From contig NZ_JAAOZT010000007.1 in assembly GCF_011947285.1 (NCBI RefSeq), forward strand, positions 186,001-250,000: a stretch of DNA of 64,000 nt, in the 5' to 3' direction. This DNA comes from Glaciimonas immobilis. Lineage in GTDB: Bacteria; Pseudomonadota; Gammaproteobacteria; Burkholderiales; Burkholderiaceae_D. Below, one piece after another: positions 1-7,880 of this stretch (position 1 is the stretch's first letter; every line of letters begins with the position of its first letter). The position numbers were made by a program, and so were the translations under genes. The notes below the pieces were generated by a model. It did not search any database. It had not been told where the DNA came from and saw only the letters and a program-made list of their open reading frames with translations.

Positions 1-1
1 G

Positions 2-352
2 GCCCTCCAAAAGGATTTCACCGCCGTCCTTTCATTTTGCCAGCAACTTTCGGGTCTTGAGGATAAGGAAATGTGTGGGGAGGGCCGTGTTTTTACTTGC
101 ACATCAACGTTGTCTCGGGTCAGAAACAAATCGAAGGCATGCAATTTTCCTCAAGATAATTTGCTCATGCTGATGGACATATGCGGCAACGAAGCGCCGC
201 TTATTTGGCTCGCAGATCGCCGTGGATACAAGCTCGTTCCCAAAGAGACCAAATGGGAGCGTATCGCCAATGAGGAACGTACTCAGAGATTGGCGATAGA
301 GAACGAATTGTGGGCGCTGCGTAAATCGATCAATGGCCGGAGAGCGTTTTGA
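2..352 (+). CDS. Phage regulatory-type protein, 5'-truncated by window edge
   Basis: The frame is open from base 2, upstream of the first internal ATG at 71, so the start lies outside the window and about 116 residues are visible. It contains a CGNEAPLIWLADRRGY segment followed by a charged helical C-terminus (residues about 85-116). From memory this pattern resembles small phage Cro/CII-like DNA-binding proteins that precede replication genes. That assignment is an inference; no definite HTH was confirmed. It is the first visible gene of the rightward early operon. Confidence 0.55.
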   Translation, partial: ALQKDFTAVLSFCQQLSGLEDKEMCGEGRVFTCTSTLSRVRNKSKACNFPQDNLLMLMDICGNEAPLIWLADRRGYKLVPKETKWERIANEERTQRLAIENELWALRKSINGRRAF

Positions 353-420
353 CCCGGACAGAAAAAAGCCCGACATCGCTAGAACGATTCGGGCCACGTA
401 AATCACCTGAGGAATCAAGT

Positions 421-525
421 ATGGAACTGATTATAGCAAATCCCCGCAACCCGGTAACGAAAGATGCTTCCGGCCAGTTGGTCACCACTTCATTGGCGAT
501 TGCTGATGGCACATTGGATGACTAA
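421..525 (+). CDS. Small phage protein, 34 aa
   Basis: A 34-codon frame starts at ATG 421, with a TGAGGA ribosome-binding site about 6 bases upstream. Its stop is followed directly by the ATG of the next small gene (TAAATG). It has no recognisable domain. The good ribosome-binding site and the tight junction in an operon of overlapping genes are the only support. Confidence 0.45.
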   Translation: MELIIANPRNPVTKDASGQLVTTSLAIADGTLDD

Positions 526-693
526 ATGAGCATCAACATCAACCCGTCATCACTGGCTAAATACCGTGAGAGTACGGCAAACGGTAAGCCGAATGTCTCG
601 TTAGTTCCAAAGGTAGCGCCTTGTGGCCATCGGGCATTTGCGAAACATTTGATTCAGTACAGCATGTGCTTGAAATGTTGGGATAAGAGATGA
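526..693 (+). CDS. Small phage protein with C-terminal CxxC, 55 aa
   Basis: The ATG directly abuts the preceding stop, and the end overlaps the ninB start (ATGA at 690-693), so it sits in a translationally coupled chain. The C-terminal part contains a CLKC pair near the end and an isolated upstream Cys, which could bind metal. Family not recognised. Confidence 0.45.
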   Translation: MSININPSSLAKYRESTANGKPNVSLVPKVAPCGHRAFAKHLIQYSMCLKCWDKR

Positions 694-1085
694 AGAAGCA
701 TTTCGTAATTCGCCATGGCCAAAAAGGTAACCGCCTCTATATTTGCCAGCACATCATGGATGGCGCGGAAGGCGATGTCGTCAAGATCACACCGCCAACC
801 CGCACGCTTGAGCAGAACAGCAAGCTCTGGCCCATGCTCGCCGACGTGTCGAAGCAAGTCAACTGGCACGGCAATAAGCTGACCGGCGATGAATGGAAAG
901 ACGTTTTCACTGCAGCTATTGAAAAGCAGAAAGTAGTTCCCGGTATCGATGGCGGTTTCGTTGTATGTGGCGCGAAGACAAGTCAATACAGTAAGCCCAA
1001 GTTTGCTGAAATGATTGAATTAATTTATGCATTTGGCGCTCAGCAAAGCGTTGTCTGGTCAGATCCAGCGGAACGGGCGGCATGA
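690..1085 (+). CDS. ninB: NinB-like phage recombination protein
   Basis: This 131 aa protein has the length and pattern of lambda NinB (Orf family): an RTLEQNSKLWPML segment at about 38-50, then W-K-DVFTAA, and a VPGIDGGFVV block at about 88-97. Lambda NinB/Orf binds single-stranded DNA and helps load recombinases in Red recombination. That role is known for the family and inferred here. It couples to the methyltransferase through an ATGA overlap at 1082. Confidence 0.88.
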   Translation: MKKHFVIRHGQKGNRLYICQHIMDGAEGDVVKITPPTRTLEQNSKLWPMLADVSKQVNWHGNKLTGDEWKDVFTAAIEKQKVVPGIDGGFVVCGAKTSQYSKPKFAEMIELIYAFGAQQSVVWSDPAERAA

Positions 1086-1831
1086 ATGGCCTGGTCAATC
1101 AGCAACGCAATGGTGAAGGATTACGAGAGCTCGCGCTATTCGCTGGCGCCGGTGGCGGAATCCTCGGAGGCCATCTGCTTGGATGGCGAACCGTCTGCGC
1201 CGTCGAATACAACGCCTACGCCAGATCAGTATTACTGGCCCGACAAAACGACGGAACACTCTCGCCTTTCCCGGTTTGGGATGACGTGCGAACTTTTGAC
1301 GGAAAGCCATGGCGCGGCCGTGTTGACGTGGTTTCTGGGGGCTTTCCCTGCCAGGACATCAGCGCTGCTGGAAAAGGCGCTGGACTCGAAGGAGAGCGTA
1401 GCGGCCTCTGGTCAGAATTTGCAAGGATCATTCGCGAGGTACAGCCACGAAGAGTCTTTGTGGAAAACAGCCCAATGCTCACTTCTCGGGGACTTGGAAA
1501 AGTTCTCGGAGACTTGGCCGAGATGGGGTTCGATGCGAAATGGGGAGTGCTGGGCCCTGGAGGCTTCGGGGCAGTTCATCGGCGCGAAAGGATATGGATA
1601 CTTGCCGACGCCGAGTGGGACCAGCAATCACGGGAAGAATCATGTTTCAGGAAGATTGGACGAATGGGGTGGAAGCACGAATCCATGGCGACGTACGGAA
1701 ATTGGGAAAGTTCATTGCGCGAGCTTCGAGGAATGGATGATGTCGTGGCCCGTTCTGTGGACCGCACTGACGCCATTAGAAACGGGCAAGTTCCATTTGT
1801 GGCAGCAACAGCATGGAGAGTTTTAGCATGA
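1082..1831 (+). CDS. Phage DNA (cytosine-5) methyltransferase, Dcm-like
   Basis: This 249 aa enzyme would transfer a methyl group from S-adenosylmethionine to C5 of cytosine. Visible motifs, in order: motif I FAGAGG (20-25), the catalytic Cys90 in GGFPCQDIS, ENS (128-130, motif VI), HRRERIW (166-172, motif VIII) and a C-terminal NGQVPFVAATAW block (motifs IX/X). The target-recognition stretch between VIII and IX is only about 60 residues, short for the family. The start overlaps the ninB stop (ATGA) and the end overlaps the ninG start (ATGA). The whole gene is also open in the +1 frame (1086-1826), described separately. In phages such enzymes usually protect DNA from host restriction; the target sequence cannot be read from sequence. 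Confidence 0.92.
   Translation: MNGLVNQQRNGEGLRELALFAGAGGGILGGHLLGWRTVCAVEYNAYARSVLLARQNDGTLSPFPVWDDVRTFDGKPWRGRVDVVSGGFPCQDISAAGKGAGLEGERSGLWSEFARIIREVQPRRVFVENSPMLTSRGLGKVLGDLAEMGFDAKWGVLGPGGFGAVHRRERIWILADAEWDQQSREESCFRKIGRMGWKHESMATYGNWESSLRELRGMDDVVARSVDRTDAIRNGQVPFVAATAWRVLA
1086..1826 (+). CDS. Long +1-frame overlapping protein co-extensive with the methyltransferase
   Basis: A 246 aa frame starts at an ATG 4 bases after the methyltransferase ATG and stops 5 bases before its end, in the +1 frame. It does not look random: it carries SRLSRFGMTCELLTE (61-75), a W-K-TAQCSLLGDLE...ETWPRWGSMR block in the middle and a C-terminal EWMMSWPVLWTAL...LETGKF block. I recognise these as recurring in hypothetical phage proteins, some with unrelated central regions. 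Both proteins could use the same upstream purine-rich site. The function is unknown. Alternatively, the frame may stay open and look conserved only because the methyltransferase codons beneath it are conserved. Confidence 0.6.
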   Translation: MAWSISNAMVKDYESSRYSLAPVAESSEAICLDGEPSAPSNTTPTPDQYYWPDKTTEHSRLSRFGMTCELLTESHGAAVLTWFLGAFPARTSALLEKALDSKESVAASGQNLQGSFARYSHEESLWKTAQCSLLGDLEKFSETWPRWGSMRNGECWALEASGQFIGAKGYGYLPTPSGTSNHGKNHVSGRLDEWGGSTNPWRRTEIGKVHCASFEEWMMSWPVLWTALTPLETGKFHLWQQQHGEF

Positions 1832-2559
1832 TCAACTCCACTTTCAAGCGCAACGATTCGGGCGTATTGCGGACGGCGAAGCCAAAGCCAAGTAAGCCGA
1901 CACTGGCACTCAAGCCGAAGACGCGCAAGTGCAAAGTCTGCCGGACGCCGTTCATCATTTTTAACTCGATGACCAATGTCAAATGGTGTTCGCCAGAGTG
2001 CGGACTTGCTTTATCGCAGCGGATTATCGCCAAGGGCGTATCGAAGCAAAAGGGTATCGAACGCAAGGATATTACCGTTCGCCGGAATGCCATCAAGCCT
2101 ATGGCAAAGCGCCTGTCCGAGACGCAGACGGTGATTAATCGGTACGTCCGACTACGTGACCACTTCCTGCCGTGCGTGAGCTGTGACAAGCCAGCGTCAT
2201 GGAATGGCCAGTGGCACGCATCACACTACAAATCGACCGGATCGAATTCTGCGCTTCGGTTCAACCTTTGGAACATCCATAAATCCTGCTCCGTTTGCAA
2301 TAACTACCTGTCGGGGAATATCGGGGAGTACATCCCGGAACTTGCCTTTCGAGTAGGGAAAGATCGCCTGATCTGGCTGAATAACCACCCGCGCTCACGC
2401 ACTTACACGCCCGAGTATCTGGACCGAATGAAGCGCATTTTCAGCAAAAAGTGCAGTCGCCTAATGAAGCTGATAGACGGCCTAGTAGTTGGGATGGTCG
2501 ATGAACTGGACTACCAGCAGCCAATTAACCGAATCGAATACGCAGGGAAGAAATCATGA
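1828..2559 (+). CDS. ninG: NinG/Rap-like phage recombination protein
   Basis: The product (243 aa from ATG 1828) matches the NinG/Rap family, structure-specific endonucleases acting on branched recombination intermediates. An N-terminal CKVC...WCSPEC zinc-binding-like segment (about 35-60) is followed by the NinG core with CVSCDKPASW, a GQWHASHY segment and a C-x-x-C-NNYLSGN segment. I chose 1828 over 1813 because GGAGAG lies about 7 bases upstream and the ATG overlaps the methyltransferase stop (ATGA). It works with the neighbouring NinB. Confidence 0.88.
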   Translation: MINSTFKRNDSGVLRTAKPKPSKPTLALKPKTRKCKVCRTPFIIFNSMTNVKWCSPECGLALSQRIIAKGVSKQKGIERKDITVRRNAIKPMAKRLSETQTVINRYVRLRDHFLPCVSCDKPASWNGQWHASHYKSTGSNSALRFNLWNIHKSCSVCNNYLSGNIGEYIPELAFRVGKDRLIWLNNHPRSRTYTPEYLDRMKRIFSKKCSRLMKLIDGLVVGMVDELDYQQPINRIEYAGKKS

Positions 2560-3482
2560 CAAAAGAAATTCTAAGTTTGGATCTAGACAGTATTGCTATC
2601 GGCGGCGGCACACAAGCACGGGTTGAAATCAATCAATCGGCTGTGGCGGAATACGCTGAATTTATCCTGGCGGACGGGGAATTGCCCCCGGTGATCGTAT
2701 TTGAGGATGGCGTACAAATTTGGCTTGCTGACGGATTCCATCGGTATCACGCTCACCGCAAGGCGCAGCAGACGCATATCCAGTGCGAAGTCCGATCAGG
2801 TACGCAGCGGGACGCGCAACTGTTTGCGGCGGGGGCTAATGCTTCCCACGGTCTGCGTCGTACCAATGACGATAAGCGCAAGTCTGTGATGATGCTACTC
2901 AGTGACGCAGAATGGTCGGCATGGAGCCAAGAAAAGATCGCAAAAGAGTGTGGCGTTTCGACTGGCTTCGTTTCAAAGCTGATAAATGATCCATCTCTTC
3001 ACCGTGAAGAGATGGGCAAGTCGGCAACTCGAACCGTAGAGCGCAATGGAAAAACATACGAGCAGAATACAGCCAATATCGGCGCGAAACAAAAATCAAC
3101 CGGCTTAAATCCAATCCCGTCAGTTTTTGATCCGGTTCCATTCCCTGTTACGCCCGCCGATGAAGCCCTAATAGGGGATTCTGACGAGCCGACCGCCAGC
3201 CTTGCCGACGCCTACGACGAAATGACTATCAAGCATGACCTGCTGGAAAAAGAGGTCATGCGGCTCAACGCGATATGTGAATCAGATGACAAGTTAGCGG
3301 CTTCGATGGCTGAACTCACCAAGCAGACAGCGCTAGTCGTCTACATGAAACAGCAAGCCGACTCCAAGCAAGGCGAGTACAAGGCCCGCGCTGATGCAGT
3401 CACGTACTGGAAAGGCCAAGCCGAAAAAGAGAAGAAGCGTGCCGACCGCGCTGAAAAAGAAGTGGCGAGGTTGACGAAATGA
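2556..3482 (+). CDS. ParB-like N-terminal domain phage protein
   Basis: The 308 aa protein opens with a ParB/Spo0J-like domain: ADGFHRYHA at 58-66 is the GxHR-type motif, and an HTH-like QEKIAKECGVSTGFVSKLI segment follows at about 125-143. The C-terminal third (about 220-308) is strongly charged and heptad-like, probably a coiled coil. Phage members of this family are DNA-binding or nuclease-like proteins in replication modules. No partition partner (ParA) is visible, so plasmid partition is unlikely. The start overlaps ninG by 4 bases and the end overlaps the helicase. Confidence 0.82.
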   Translation: MTKEILSLDLDSIAIGGGTQARVEINQSAVAEYAEFILADGELPPVIVFEDGVQIWLADGFHRYHAHRKAQQTHIQCEVRSGTQRDAQLFAAGANASHGLRRTNDDKRKSVMMLLSDAEWSAWSQEKIAKECGVSTGFVSKLINDPSLHREEMGKSATRTVERNGKTYEQNTANIGAKQKSTGLNPIPSVFDPVPFPVTPADEALIGDSDEPTASLADAYDEMTIKHDLLEKEVMRLNAICESDDKLAASMAELTKQTALVVYMKQQADSKQGEYKARADAVTYWKGQAEKEKKRADRAEKEVARLTK

Positions 3483-4987
3483 CGCCCAATTACGCATCAG
3501 CTAAATTCCCCGAACCGCGCCCGTTTCAAGCAACCGCCCGCGAGAAGTTACGCGCAGGGTTCGTTGCTGGTCATCGCTGCCAGATGGTCATGTCGCCTAC
3601 CGGATCGGGAAAGACGATCCTTGCCATGTTTCTGATTCATGAATCTTTGCTTCGTGGTAAGCGCGTTATCTTTGTGGCTGACCGCAAGACCCTGATTAAC
3701 CAGACTTCGGAAGTTGCCGACTCGTTGGGCCTGATTTCGCATGGGGTCCTGATGTCCAATCACTGGCGATGCAACCCGAGTCTGCCATTCCAGATCGCCA
3801 GTGCACAGACACTTGCGCGCCGGAATTGGCCCGATGCCGACCTGATTATCATCGATGAGGCGCATACCCAGTTGAAGGCGTGGACAGAGCATATCCCGAC
3901 CTGCCGCGCCGCCGTCATTGGCCTGAGTGCCACACCGTTCAGTAACGGGCTAGGCAAGCTGTTCAGCAACTTAATCAACGCCACCACCATGCACGAGTTG
4001 ACCGAATCCGGCGTGCTGGTGCCAATGCGCGTCATGTCCTGCACCAAAGTGAACATGCACGGCGCGGCGACGGCGGGCGGCGAATGGACTGACAAGGCTG
4101 CAGAGGAACGCGGTATGGAAATCGTCGGCGATGTCGTGCATGAGTGGATCAAGCACGCCGAGAACCGTAAAACAATCGTGTTCGGCTCAACCATTGCGCA
4201 CGTACAGGGCATGGTCGCTGAGTTCAATAACGCCGGAATCATGGCTGCGGCATTCACTGCCGATACCACGGAAGCCGAGCGGAAGGAAATACTGGCCGAC
4301 TTCAAGGCGCCCGATTCCATCCTGCGTGTTCTGGTATCGGTTGAGGCACTTGCAAAAGGGTTCGATCAAAAGGACGTGAGCTGCGTAGCGGACTGCCGCC
4401 CCTTGCGCAAGTCTCTATCGACCGCAATCCAGATGTGGGGCCGCGGCCTCCGATCATCGCCTGAGACCGGCAAGACCGACCTCCTACTTTTGGACTTCTC
4501 CGGCAATATCGTCAGATTTTCCGAGGACTACGAAACTATCTACCACGACGGCCTAGACGCTCTCGACATGGGCGAAAAACTCGACAAGACGATCCGCAAG
4601 GACGAGGACGAAGAGGTCGACCACGCCGCTAACTGCCCTAAATGCCAGTACGTGCCATTTCGAAAGCGTTGCATATCGTGCGGGTTCGAGATTGTGCGCG
4701 TCAACATGGTCGAGCATGAAGCTGGCGTCATGACGGAATTTAAAGTGGGCAAAAAGACTGTTGGTGACAAGCTCTCGGTGTGGGAGCAAGCAGTGACTTT
4801 GTGCCGAGGTCAGGGCAATCAATCCAGCGCCAAGGGACGGGCCGCGCACCTCTACAAGTCCATCACCGGCGTATTTCCACGCAACTTGCCGGACTTCGAC
4901 GTAACGCGAAACGTCCCGGTTAGCCGCGAGGTTTTAAACAAGGCCAAGAGCAACAGCATTGCTTATCGATCACAGGTGAAATCATGA
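3479..4987 (+). CDS. Superfamily 2 DEAH-box phage helicase
   Basis: This 502 aa ATP-dependent helicase has Walker A SPTGSGKT (39-46), DEAH (126-129), motif III SAT (150-152) and a motif VI region QMWGRGLRSS. After the helicase core comes a four-cysteine ribbon with CPKC (386-389) and CISC (398-401), likely binding zinc. It resembles replication or recombination helicases of podoviruses and other phages. It lies directly upstream of the primase, overlapping by 4 bases, so the two probably act together at the phage origin. Confidence 0.92.
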   Translation: MTPNYASAKFPEPRPFQATAREKLRAGFVAGHRCQMVMSPTGSGKTILAMFLIHESLLRGKRVIFVADRKTLINQTSEVADSLGLISHGVLMSNHWRCNPSLPFQIASAQTLARRNWPDADLIIIDEAHTQLKAWTEHIPTCRAAVIGLSATPFSNGLGKLFSNLINATTMHELTESGVLVPMRVMSCTKVNMHGAATAGGEWTDKAAEERGMEIVGDVVHEWIKHAENRKTIVFGSTIAHVQGMVAEFNNAGIMAAAFTADTTEAERKEILADFKAPDSILRVLVSVEALAKGFDQKDVSCVADCRPLRKSLSTAIQMWGRGLRSSPETGKTDLLLLDFSGNIVRFSEDYETIYHDGLDALDMGEKLDKTIRKDEDEEVDHAANCPKCQYVPFRKRCISCGFEIVRVNMVEHEAGVMTEFKVGKKTVGDKLSVWEQAVTLCRGQGNQSSAKGRAAHLYKSITGVFPRNLPDFDVTRNVPVSREVLNKAKSNSIAYRSQVKS

Positions 4988-5922
4988 CCATGCAAAAAGC
5001 AGAATCGGCAGTCTCCTTCATTCCGCCGCATGACCGGGATGTCTGGATCAAGATCGGCATGGCGCTGAAGAATGAATTCGGCGAGGACGGATTCGAGCCT
5101 TGGAGCCAGTGGAGTCAAGGCGCTGAGTCATACAACGAGCGATCAGCCAAAGCCGTTTGGCGCAGCATCAGCGCAGCGGGCAAGATTGGTATCGGCACCC
5201 TGTTCAGGGAGGCAGCAGGCCACGGATGGCGGGATAGCGGCGAGCAACGTGGACCGCTGACAGCTGACGAGATCGCGGCCAAGCATCGGGCAAGCTTGGC
5301 GCGTGACCAGGCGACGATTGCCGAGGACGCCCGCAAGCATCGCGGCTATCAAAAAGCTGCCATCGAATCACAAAAGGTCATTGATTCCTGCCGACTGGAA
5401 ACGCATTACTACCTCAATTCCAAAGGGCTGCCTGACGCAATCGGACTGGTTTTGGGTCACGATCTTATTGTGCCAATGCGCAACCCGGTAACGAATCAGC
5501 TAATGGGCATCCAAACAATCTCGTGGATACCAGAGGATCGCCGGTGGGAAAAGAAGATGGCATTCGGTATGCGCTCCAAGGGCTCGGTGCTTCGGCTTGG
5601 CCCGCCAAAGGCCGCAGAAACGTTTTTATGTGAAGGGTACGCCACAGGCTTGACCCTTGAAATGGCCCTTCGCAGGCTCCGATTAAGTGCCTCTGTGCTG
5701 ATCTGTTTCAGTGATTCGAATCTTGCCCACGTCGCAACCGGCATCGAGGGCAGGGCATTTGTCAGCGCCGATAACGACATCAAAGGAGTGGGGGAGCGTG
5801 CCGCCAAGCAGACGGAGTTTCCCTATTTTATGTCACCGGTGGTCGGCAATGATGCTAACGACGATCACGCGAAATTCGGCCTGATGGCGGTATGCAAGCA
5901 AATTATGGACGTGCGCCGATGA
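4984..5922 (+). CDS. Phage DNA primase with PriCT-2 and Toprim domains
   Basis: The 312 aa protein combines an N-terminal PriCT-2-like region (about 10-80; HDRDVWIKIGMALKNEF, then W...WSQ) with a C-terminal Toprim-like region (about 200-300; FLCEGYATGLTL supplies the acidic Glu and FVSADND the Asp pair). It would synthesise RNA primers for phage replication. There is no helicase domain in the same chain; the preceding SF2 helicase may supply unwinding. Confidence 0.85.
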   Translation: MTMQKAESAVSFIPPHDRDVWIKIGMALKNEFGEDGFEPWSQWSQGAESYNERSAKAVWRSISAAGKIGIGTLFREAAGHGWRDSGEQRGPLTADEIAAKHRASLARDQATIAEDARKHRGYQKAAIESQKVIDSCRLETHYYLNSKGLPDAIGLVLGHDLIVPMRNPVTNQLMGIQTISWIPEDRRWEKKMAFGMRSKGSVLRLGPPKAAETFLCEGYATGLTLEMALRRLRLSASVLICFSDSNLAHVATGIEGRAFVSADNDIKGVGERAAKQTEFPYFMSPVVGNDANDDHAKFGLMAVCKQIMDVRR

Positions 5923-6134
5923 ATTTGTGTTCGTTCTGCGAGGCGAACGCAGGGCGGATCAACGCAAACCGCGAATGCTGCCAGCTCCGGGATTTAGCGC
6001 AGTCACCACGGCATACGCAGGCGGCATACGGAGCATCACTAACCGAATCAGCACGGGTCGCACTCAGGCCAAAACTGGTAGAAGAAATTAAACGTTTGAA
6101 ACTTTTGAAGTTAAACCAAGGGGATGAAAAATGA
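5919..6134 (+). CDS. Small cysteine-rich phage protein, 71 aa
   Basis: ATG 5919 overlaps the primase stop as ATGA, which favours it over the upstream ATG at 5892. The N-terminus has CSFC and, about 20 residues on, ECC, a likely metal site. The rest is helical and basic (RPKLVEEIKRLKLLKL). Similar small proteins occur beside phage primases, but I cannot name the family with certainty. Confidence 0.65.
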   Translation: MNLCSFCEANAGRINANRECCQLRDLAQSPRHTQAAYGASLTESARVALRPKLVEEIKRLKLLKLNQGDEK

Positions 6135-6553
6135 GTGAATTTAAAGAAAATATTGATGTAGTCGTGGCTTACACCAAGCAGTTTATCGATGCCGCCGCGC
6201 CAATCGCAAAGCAAGGTTACGAAATCGGGTTGATGACCATCCGTATCGATGCGTTACGAGTGCTTATTCCATCTCTCGTGGTATTAGTTTTTGTATTGCT
6301 AGCTTTCCGAAAGATCAGAATTGATTATTCTGCCGCGAAAATCCTTGCCAATTTGCCCGACCAGAGAAGCCACATGCGCCACCCGTCTGATCACATGGCA
6401 GGTGATGGGATTCCTTATTTGATTGTTGGATTCGTCTCGATCGTGATTGCATTCCCCGCGGTAACAGCGATTCTGAACATTTGGATATGGGCAAAGCTAT
6501 TCGCCCCGCAGCTTTGGCTAGCGCATCAAGCAATCGAAAAGTTGATCAAATAA
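6131..6553 (+). CDS. Phage membrane protein with two transmembrane segments
   Basis: This 140 aa protein has hydrophobic segments at about 43-60 (VLIPSLVVLVFVLLAF) and about 95-125 (IPYLIVGFVSIVIAF and on), separated by a hydrophilic loop. It is embedded in the early operon with ATGA overlaps on both sides rather than in the lysis cassette, so a holin role is unlikely. Superinfection exclusion or another membrane function is possible. No family recognised. Confidence 0.65.
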   Translation: MSEFKENIDVVVAYTKQFIDAAAPIAKQGYEIGLMTIRIDALRVLIPSLVVLVFVLLAFRKIRIDYSAAKILANLPDQRSHMRHPSDHMAGDGIPYLIVGFVSIVIAFPAVTAILNIWIWAKLFAPQLWLAHQAIEKLIK

Positions 6554-6909
6554 TGCCAACCAACAAACCAGACTTCTGCCCCGAAGATGTCGCTACCCAC
6601 ATACGCAACAATCCCGGAATCCGTTACATCGGCCACGACATCGCCAAGTCATTCCGCGTGAAATCATCCGATATGCGCATGATGCTTTCCGAGCTGGCCG
6701 AAGCGGGCAAGATTAGCGTATCCGGCCACGGCAAAAGCAGAGTGTATTTCGTGCGTAGCCCCGCCGAGATACGCGCATCCCAAGGCTTAAATGAGCGCCC
6801 ATTGCTGACGGTCAAGCCGTATAACCCGAGCGGCGTAGCGTACCAAATAATGCTGGGCCGGGTTGCCGAGGCGCGCGCCATTCCATCGCTTCACTTTGAG
6901 AGAAAATAA
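6553..6909 (+). CDS. Putative winged-helix-like phage protein, 118 aa
   Basis: ATG 6553 shares a base with the preceding stop (TAATG), so it is preferred to an in-frame ATG at 6481 inside the previous gene. Residues about 8-60 have a winged-helix-like pattern (helix, IGHDIAKSFRV, SSDMRMMLSELAEAGKI, then a basic wing with GHGKSRVYFV). A transcription-regulator role is inferred from this pattern only. Confidence 0.6.
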   Translation: MPTNKPDFCPEDVATHIRNNPGIRYIGHDIAKSFRVKSSDMRMMLSELAEAGKISVSGHGKSRVYFVRSPAEIRASQGLNERPLLTVKPYNPSGVAYQIMLGRVAEARAIPSLHFERK

Positions 6910-7085
6910 TGACGATATTCGATTTCATGCACGCGCACATGGTTGTGGGCCCAATCCTTTTTTTATTCATCTCGCTGCTTATATCCCTCGCAGTACGTAG
7001 GGCAATGCGTAATTTCGTCGTGATGATATGCGGCTGGCCGCCAGAGCATTTAGACGCTGATGGTCGGCACGGGGAGGATTACTGA
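6909..7085 (+). CDS. Small phage membrane protein, 58 aa
   Basis: One hydrophobic segment (about 12-28; VVGPILFLFISLLISLAV) is followed by a basic RRAMR stretch. The gene overlaps both neighbours by one base (TAATG and TGATG junctions). No known family; the overlaps make it likely to be translated. Confidence 0.55.
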   Translation: MTIFDFMHAHMVVGPILFLFISLLISLAVRRAMRNFVVMICGWPPEHLDADGRHGEDY

Positions 7086-7525
7086 TGGCCGGTAACCGTA
7101 AGCCCCGCAAGGGGTATTGCCCAAAGCGCCAGCAGATGCCGATCACGATCCGGCACTCGGGCAGCGACGAAAAAGCGCTGATGTTCGATGCCCACACCGA
7201 GCTATTAAAGATGCGTGAAGGGGTGGCGACACCGGAATCGTGGCACGTCCTGACCTGTCGGCTCAATATCGGCAACACGCTGGCACACTGGAATTTCAAC
7301 GATACCGCCCGCGATGTGATGGATACCGGACTAGAGGCACTAAGGCAGGTCTACGCCCGCATGGAACGCACGGACAAGTGGGGATGTAGCGCCGATGAAC
7401 TCGCATCGATCAGCGCTGCACTGGTGCTAACGGATGATATTCAGATGGCCAGTACGCGACGGGAATTGCGCAACGCCATCGACCATGTTTATAAGGTGGC
7501 AGGCATTGAAAATAGCGCCGCGTGA
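7085..7525 (+). CDS. Conserved phage hypothetical protein, 146 aa
   Basis: A hydrophilic protein with a basic start (MAGNRKPRKGYCPKRQ) and a helical remainder containing W-HVLTCRLNIGNTLA. I have the general impression of a family common in betaproteobacterial phage early operons, but cannot assign a function. An overlapping in-frame continuation possibly starting at TTG 7506 in another frame (to 7664) was considered and not called. Confidence 0.6.
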   Translation: MAGNRKPRKGYCPKRQQMPITIRHSGSDEKALMFDAHTELLKMREGVATPESWHVLTCRLNIGNTLAHWNFNDTARDVMDTGLEALRQVYARMERTDKWGCSADELASISAALVLTDDIQMASTRRELRNAIDHVYKVAGIENSAA

Positions 7526-7644
7526 AGTAGACCTGCTGCACTTGCACCTGCTCCGGCAGGGCAAGGAGCGCAGCAAGGTCGTTGAATCGAAAGACGTAAA
7601 AATGTTTTCATTGTATGATATGATCGGCGCACATAAAGAGAAAA

Positions 7645-7857
7645 ATGATAGATATGAAAGATAATAGCGGCGCTGTAAAAATAATGTTGGTCTTATTTGT
7701 ACCCAAGGAAATGCCGACGGAATGGGCGCACGCTGAGATGCAAAAAAATGGTTTTTCGATAACCCGACCGATTATTGCTGCGTGTGGCATCGGCGAGGAC
7801 AATGCCCCGAGTAACGATATGTGGCTGATGCAGGAAATTGAATCTGGCCGTAATTAA
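7645..7857 (+). CDS. Small phage hypothetical protein, 70 aa
   Basis: ATG 7645 follows AGAG at a suitable distance; a second in-frame ATG lies three codons later. The sequence begins with a beta-like hydrophobic strand (VKIMLVLFVPKE) and has no recognised domain. It is separated from both neighbours by short gaps, unlike most genes of the operon. Confidence 0.45.
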   Translation: MIDMKDNSGAVKIMLVLFVPKEMPTEWAHAEMQKNGFSITRPIIAACGIGEDNAPSNDMWLMQEIESGRN

Positions 7858-7880
7858 TCAGTGATTAGCAAAGGGTAAAA

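Noticed and set aside
7434-7664. 76 aa frame overlapping the 146 aa gene
   Set aside because: Its first part lies inside a better-supported gene, and the only late start would be TTG 7506 without a ribosome-binding site.
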